DNA of 25,179 nucleotides from DATHGT01 sp035317605 (GTDB lineage Bacteria; Methylomirabilota; Methylomirabilia; Rokubacteriales; CSP1-6): assembly GCA_035317605.1 (NCBI GenBank), contig DATHGT010000362.1, forward strand, positions 1-25,179. The letters run 5' to 3'. Below are positions 22,710 through 25,179 of this stretch, piece after piece; positions within the stretch are counted from its first letter, which is position 1; each line of letters opens with the position of its first letter. The position numbers and the translations under genes were made by a program. The notes beneath the pieces were generated by a model. The model did no database searches. It worked only from the letters and a program-made list of their open reading frames with translations, and was not told the DNA's origin.

Positions 22710-23722
22710 GCACGAACGGATCGCCGCTCCTTCGCGTCTCCGGCCTGCAGAAGCTCTTTCCGATCCGCAAGGGCCTGCTGCGCCGGACGGTCGGACACGT
22801 GCGCGCGGTGGACGGCGTCGACTTCCACATCGACGAGGGCGAGACGCTGGGACTCGTGGGCGAGAGCGGCTGCGGCAAGACCACCACCGCGCGCTGCATC
22901 CTGCGCGCGATCGAGCCCACGGCCGGCGAGGTCTCGATGCGCCTGGCCGACGGCTCGGTGGTGGACATGGCGACGCTTGGGCCGAAGGCGCTGCGCGGGC
23001 TGCGGCGCGAGATGCAGATGATCTTCCAGGACCCGTTCACCTCGCTCAACCCGCGCATGACCCTCCTCGATCTCGTGGGCGAGCCGTTGCTGGTCCACGG
23101 GATGCGGAACCGGGGGGAGCGCGAGCATCGCGTGGCCGATCTCCTGCGCCTCGTCGGCCTCAGGCCCGAGTACATGCGGCGCTTCCCCCATGCCTTCAGC
23201 GGCGGCGAGCGCCAGCGCATCGGCATCGCGCGCGCGCTCGCGCTGCACCCGCGGCTCGTCGTCGCCGACGAGCCGGTGTCCGCCCTCGACGTCTCCGTGC
23301 AGGCGCAAATCCTGAACCTGCTCCTCGATCTGCAGGCCGATCTCCGATTGACCTACCTGTTCGTGGCCCACGACCTCAGCGTCGTCCGCCACATCAGCCA
23401 CCGCGTGGCCGTGATGTACGTCGGCCGGATGGTCGAGATCGGCGGGACCGACGAGCTCTTCAGCGCCCCCAAGCATCCGTACACCGCCGCGTTGCTCTCC
23501 GCGGTGCCCGAGCCCGACCCGCGCACGCGCTCGCGGCGCATCGTGCTGCAGGGTGAGGTCGCCAATCCCGCCGCCCCCCCGAGCGGCTGCTATTTCCATC
23601 CGCGCTGCCCCCACGCGATCGAGCGCTGTCGAACCGAGGCGCCCGCGTGGCGCGAGATCTCACGCGGCCGCTTCGTCGCCTGTCATCGCGCGGAAGAGCT
23701 CACCCTCGCCGGCGTGGAGTGA
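22706..23722 (+). CDS. ABC importer ATPase 2 (DppF/OppF-like)
   Basis: 338 aa from ATG 22706, coupled to the previous gene by ATGA. Motifs: Walker A GESGCGKTT, Q-loop MIFQDPFTSLNPRMTL, signature FSGGERQRIGIARAL, Walker B LVVADEPVSALDVSVQAQIL, and switch VAHDLSVVRHIS. The C-terminal domain has HPYTAALLSAVPEPDP and four cysteines (GCYFHPRC, ERCRTE, ACHR). It pairs with ATPase 1 to power import and completes the five-gene operon SBP-permease-permease-ATPase-ATPase. No clear terminator follows; the downstream DNA is decayed sequence. Confidence 0.94.
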   Translation: MSTNGSPLLRVSGLQKLFPIRKGLLRRTVGHVRAVDGVDFHIDEGETLGLVGESGCGKTTTARCILRAIEPTAGEVSMRLADGSVVDMATLGPKALRGLRREMQMIFQDPFTSLNPRMTLLDLVGEPLLVHGMRNRGEREHRVADLLRLVGLRPEYMRRFPHAFSGGERQRIGIARALALHPRLVVADEPVSALDVSVQAQILNLLLDLQADLRLTYLFVAHDLSVVRHISHRVAVMYVGRMVEIGGTDELFSAPKHPYTAALLSAVPEPDPRTRSRRIVLQGEVANPAAPPSGCYFHPRCPHAIERCRTEAPAWREISRGRFVACHRAEELTLAGVE

Positions 23723-23724
23723 TC

Positions 23725-24300
23725 CGACTTCGTCGATCGGACTGAGCGACTCTGCGACGGTAGCAGCGACTGAGCACCAGGCCGAGAACGTGAGCACAGC
23801 GCCGAGCAGTATCATCGCGCCGAGGATCGTCGGCCGCGAGGCCGCAATCGTCCACGCGAAGCGCTGCGTGAACGCGGCAAGGACTCAGGTAGCGCGAGCA
23901 ATGCGTACGCAACGCCGAACAATGCGAGCGCCGCGGCAATCCAGAACGGCGCGGATGTCCAAGCCAGCAAGCATGCCGCCGATTGCGGGGCCTAGCGCCA
24001 GGCCTGTCCACAGCGCTGCGTTCAGCATTCCGAATGCTCCAGCACGCTCGTTCGCGGCGTCACGTCGGCGACATACGCCAGCGCAACCGCCTGGGTACCG
24101 CATGAAGAGCCGCACAGAACGCGGCCGATCAGCAGCCACAGCACGCTCGGTGCGAGCGCTTGGACGATCAACTCGATGCCGACGCCGAGCAGCGAGAGAG
24201 CGCGATGATCGGTCGGCGTCCAAATCGATCGGCGACCATTCCGATCACGGCCGCGGCGAGGAACTGCGGCACGGCCCAGCTCACTTCAAGCAGACTGCTC
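23725..24300 (-). pseudogene. Decayed MFS (TetA-like) transporter, truncated and frameshifted
   Basis: Minus-strand pieces of one MFS protein appear in order but in changing frames. They are VSWAVPQFLAAAVIGMVADR with FGRRPIIAL (about 24293-24195), LGVGIELIVQALAPSVLWLL then IGRVLCG and AYVADVTP (to about 24055), ERAGAFGMLNAALWTGLALG then PAIGGMLAG (to about 23955), FWIAAALALFGVAYALLALP (to about 23880), and FAWTIAASRPTILGAMILLG (to about 23800). This corresponds to helices 2-7 with the DRxGRRP loop. At least four frameshifts in about 500 bp, no start, and no C-terminal half make it non-functional unless sequencing errors are responsible. Confidence 0.8.
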
Positions 24301-24486
24301 GGGATTGAACGCGGGCGGCGAGACACGATCGCTGTCGCCGTGTCCGCGGAGATCGACGAGGACGCTGCGGTACTCGCGAACCTCGCGCGCAACCAGCCGC
24401 CAGATTCCGCGATGGCTGCTGTTCACGTGTAGGCACAGCCACGTAAGAGGCGAGCGGCCTCTATCGGGGGGAGTGGCCTGAGCCAC
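24286..24486 (-). pseudogene. N-terminal fragment of an alpha/beta hydrolase
   Basis: A 66-codon minus-strand frame has the start of an alpha/beta hydrolase: LTWLCLHVNSSHRGIWRLV followed by YRSVLVDLRGHGDSDR. This matches the usual oxyanion-hole strand (normally HG) and the DLRGHGxSD strand. It stops before the nucleophile elbow and runs directly into the decayed MFS sequence, so it is a truncated remnant. The oxyanion glycine is also lost (HV instead of HG). Confidence 0.6.
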
Positions 24487-24903
24487 TGTGGGGCGAGTCT
24501 CGGGAAGGCCAAGGGGCGAAACTTCCGAGAAGGGGCGCGTTTCGTCAAGAGGGCCTTTGTCCTGCCTATGCTCCTCGTCAAGATGTAGGGTCTTCGTTCA
24601 TGGCGCGCGGCGTGACGTCGGCGCCCCCGCAGGACCGACTGTGCCTAGGCTGCGTCACGCTCGTGGGCCGACCCTTTGAATCGACACACGACCTATTGAC
24701 ATAACTCAGAACATGACCTACAGTTCATCCCGTGCGGACAATTCACCTGAACACTCGGGCGAGCCGAGAGTCGGATTGGTGGCGGTCACGCTGTACTCGA
24801 ATTGGTCGTCGTGGACCGTGAAGAGACCGAGTTGGAAGTTGCGCCGGCTAGGAGATCGAAAATCTTTCACAGCTTCACACCGTTCTGTATCACACACCGG
24901 CAA
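24487..24903. other. Intergenic stretch without a supported gene; composition drops in GC
   Basis: No frame here shows recognisable homology. Short opposing frames overlap at 24713-24918 and cannot be ranked. A good sigma-70-like promoter lies at 24696-24724. From about 24700 onward the GC content falls visibly, to near 52% in sampled lines after 24960, well below the GC-rich gene body of the window. Confidence 0.5.
24696..24724 (+). promoter_or_regulatory. Candidate sigma-70-type promoter
   Basis: TTGACA at 24696-24701, a 17-bp spacer, and TACAGT at 24719-24724. The -35 is a perfect consensus and the -10 matches at four of six positions. It points toward the partial gene at 24904, about 180 bp downstream. 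This is the only promoter in the window with both boxes near consensus, in keeping with DNA of different origin. Confidence 0.45.
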
Positions 24904-25179
24904 ATGACCGCGCCGCACGACGGTATCGATCGAGCTCCAACTTGGCGTCGCGTGTTCCGCTCAGGCGTCCTTTTTAGCATCCTGGGTTTGTTCCAGTTGT
25001 CCGCATACTCGCCAGTTGTGGCGCGGCAGGCGTTAATCAATGGAACGCTAGACACCTATGAGGGCTATCTGGCGCTGGGTGTCGATCACGCCGACGCTAT
25101 AGTCTCAGACGAAACGTTCGAAGATCTAGAAGCCTTGACCAACCTTGCTGTTCTGAAGCTCTCGGGGATCGACGTCACG
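24904..25179 (+). CDS. Unrecognised membrane-anchored protein, 5' part only (possible leucine-rich repeat start)
   Basis: The frame from ATG 24904 is open for 92 codons to the right edge. The N-terminus is a charged lead (APTWRRVFR) and one hydrophobic segment (SGVLFSILGLFQLSAYSPVV), consistent with a signal anchor or signal peptide. Then comes TYEGYLALGVDHADAIVSDE and FEDLEALTNLAVLKLSGIDV, which resembles one leucine-rich repeat turn (LxxLTNLxxLxLSG). The Shine-Dalgarno is poor; the frame stays open upstream to 24751, with GTG 24811 as an alternative start. Codon use is not GC-extreme, unlike the rest of the window. Identity is unknown. Confidence 0.45.
   Translation, partial: MTAPHDGIDRAPTWRRVFRSGVLFSILGLFQLSAYSPVVARQALINGTLDTYEGYLALGVDHADAIVSDETFEDLEALTNLAVLKLSGIDVT

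Noticed and set aside
24718..24918. 66-codon minus-strand frame and the overlapping 64-codon plus-strand frame
   Set aside because: Neither has homology I recognise nor a ribosome site, and each overlaps the other and the start of the edge gene.
1..25179. CRISPR arrays, tRNA/rRNA genes, insertion sequences
   Set aside because: No regularly spaced repeats, no tRNA-like cloverleaf, no rRNA sequence and no transposase motif were noticed on reading either strand; a tRNA or repeat scan would be the decisive test.

Overview
This 25.2 kb window is high-GC, tightly packed bacterial chromosome. Third codon positions are almost always G or C, Shine-Dalgarno sequences are purine-rich, and many genes touch or overlap. 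The gene mix includes a Dpp-type ABC importer with an oversized binding protein, an NtaA-type flavin monooxygenase, amidohydrolases and 2-/3-hydroxyacid dehydrogenases. This suits a soil heterotroph such as Candidatus Rokubacteria/Methylomirabilota or a neighbouring lineage. That placement is inference from style; there is no rRNA or phylogenetic marker here.

Layout. (1) 1-2313: a beta-propeller lactonase (minus, cut by the left edge), a divergent amidohydrolase, and a convergent type II dehydroquinase-like protein whose catalytic residues are mostly replaced. (2) 2501-8760: six plus-strand genes with short gaps: pyruvate kinase, D-2-hydroxyacid dehydrogenase, exported DUF2059 protein, 3-hydroxyisobutyrate-dehydrogenase-like enzyme, exported beta-lactamase-fold hydrolase and Tat-exported M19 dipeptidase-like protein. 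(3) 8764-13249: an NtaA-type monooxygenase (minus) divergent from a DadA-like FAD oxidoreductase, followed by OtnK and OtnC, the kinase/decarboxylase pair that turns 3-oxo-tetronates into a triose phosphate. (4) 13265-16537: a minus-strand group of a GNAT acetyltransferase, a GrdE-like proprotein and a GrdB-like protein. (5) 16641-17087: a small secreted four-cysteine protein, followed by a perfect 17-bp hairpin. (6) 17581-23722: a complete five-gene peptide-type ABC importer. (7) 23723-25179: decayed remains of an alpha/beta hydrolase and an MFS transporter, then a lower-GC stretch where an unrecognised membrane-anchored gene begins and leaves the window.

The most interesting object is the GrdB-like gene (14575-13265, minus). 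Its reading frame contains one in-frame TGA, exactly where clostridial GrdB (glycine/sarcosine/betaine reductase protein B) carries selenocysteine, and GrdB homology runs unbroken on both sides. Eleven nucleotides after the TGA is a perfect 17-nt hairpin (7-bp stem, 3-nt loop starting with G), with the spacing and size of a minimal bacterial SECIS element. The three codons that end in T inside it are the ones that supply A-U pairs to the stem. Conventional gene calling would split this gene in two. No GrdA, GrdC, GrdD or selenium machinery is visible, and the two cysteines that normally follow the selenocysteine are replaced. The locus may therefore encode a GrdE/GrdB-type selenoenzyme that works differently from glycine reductase.
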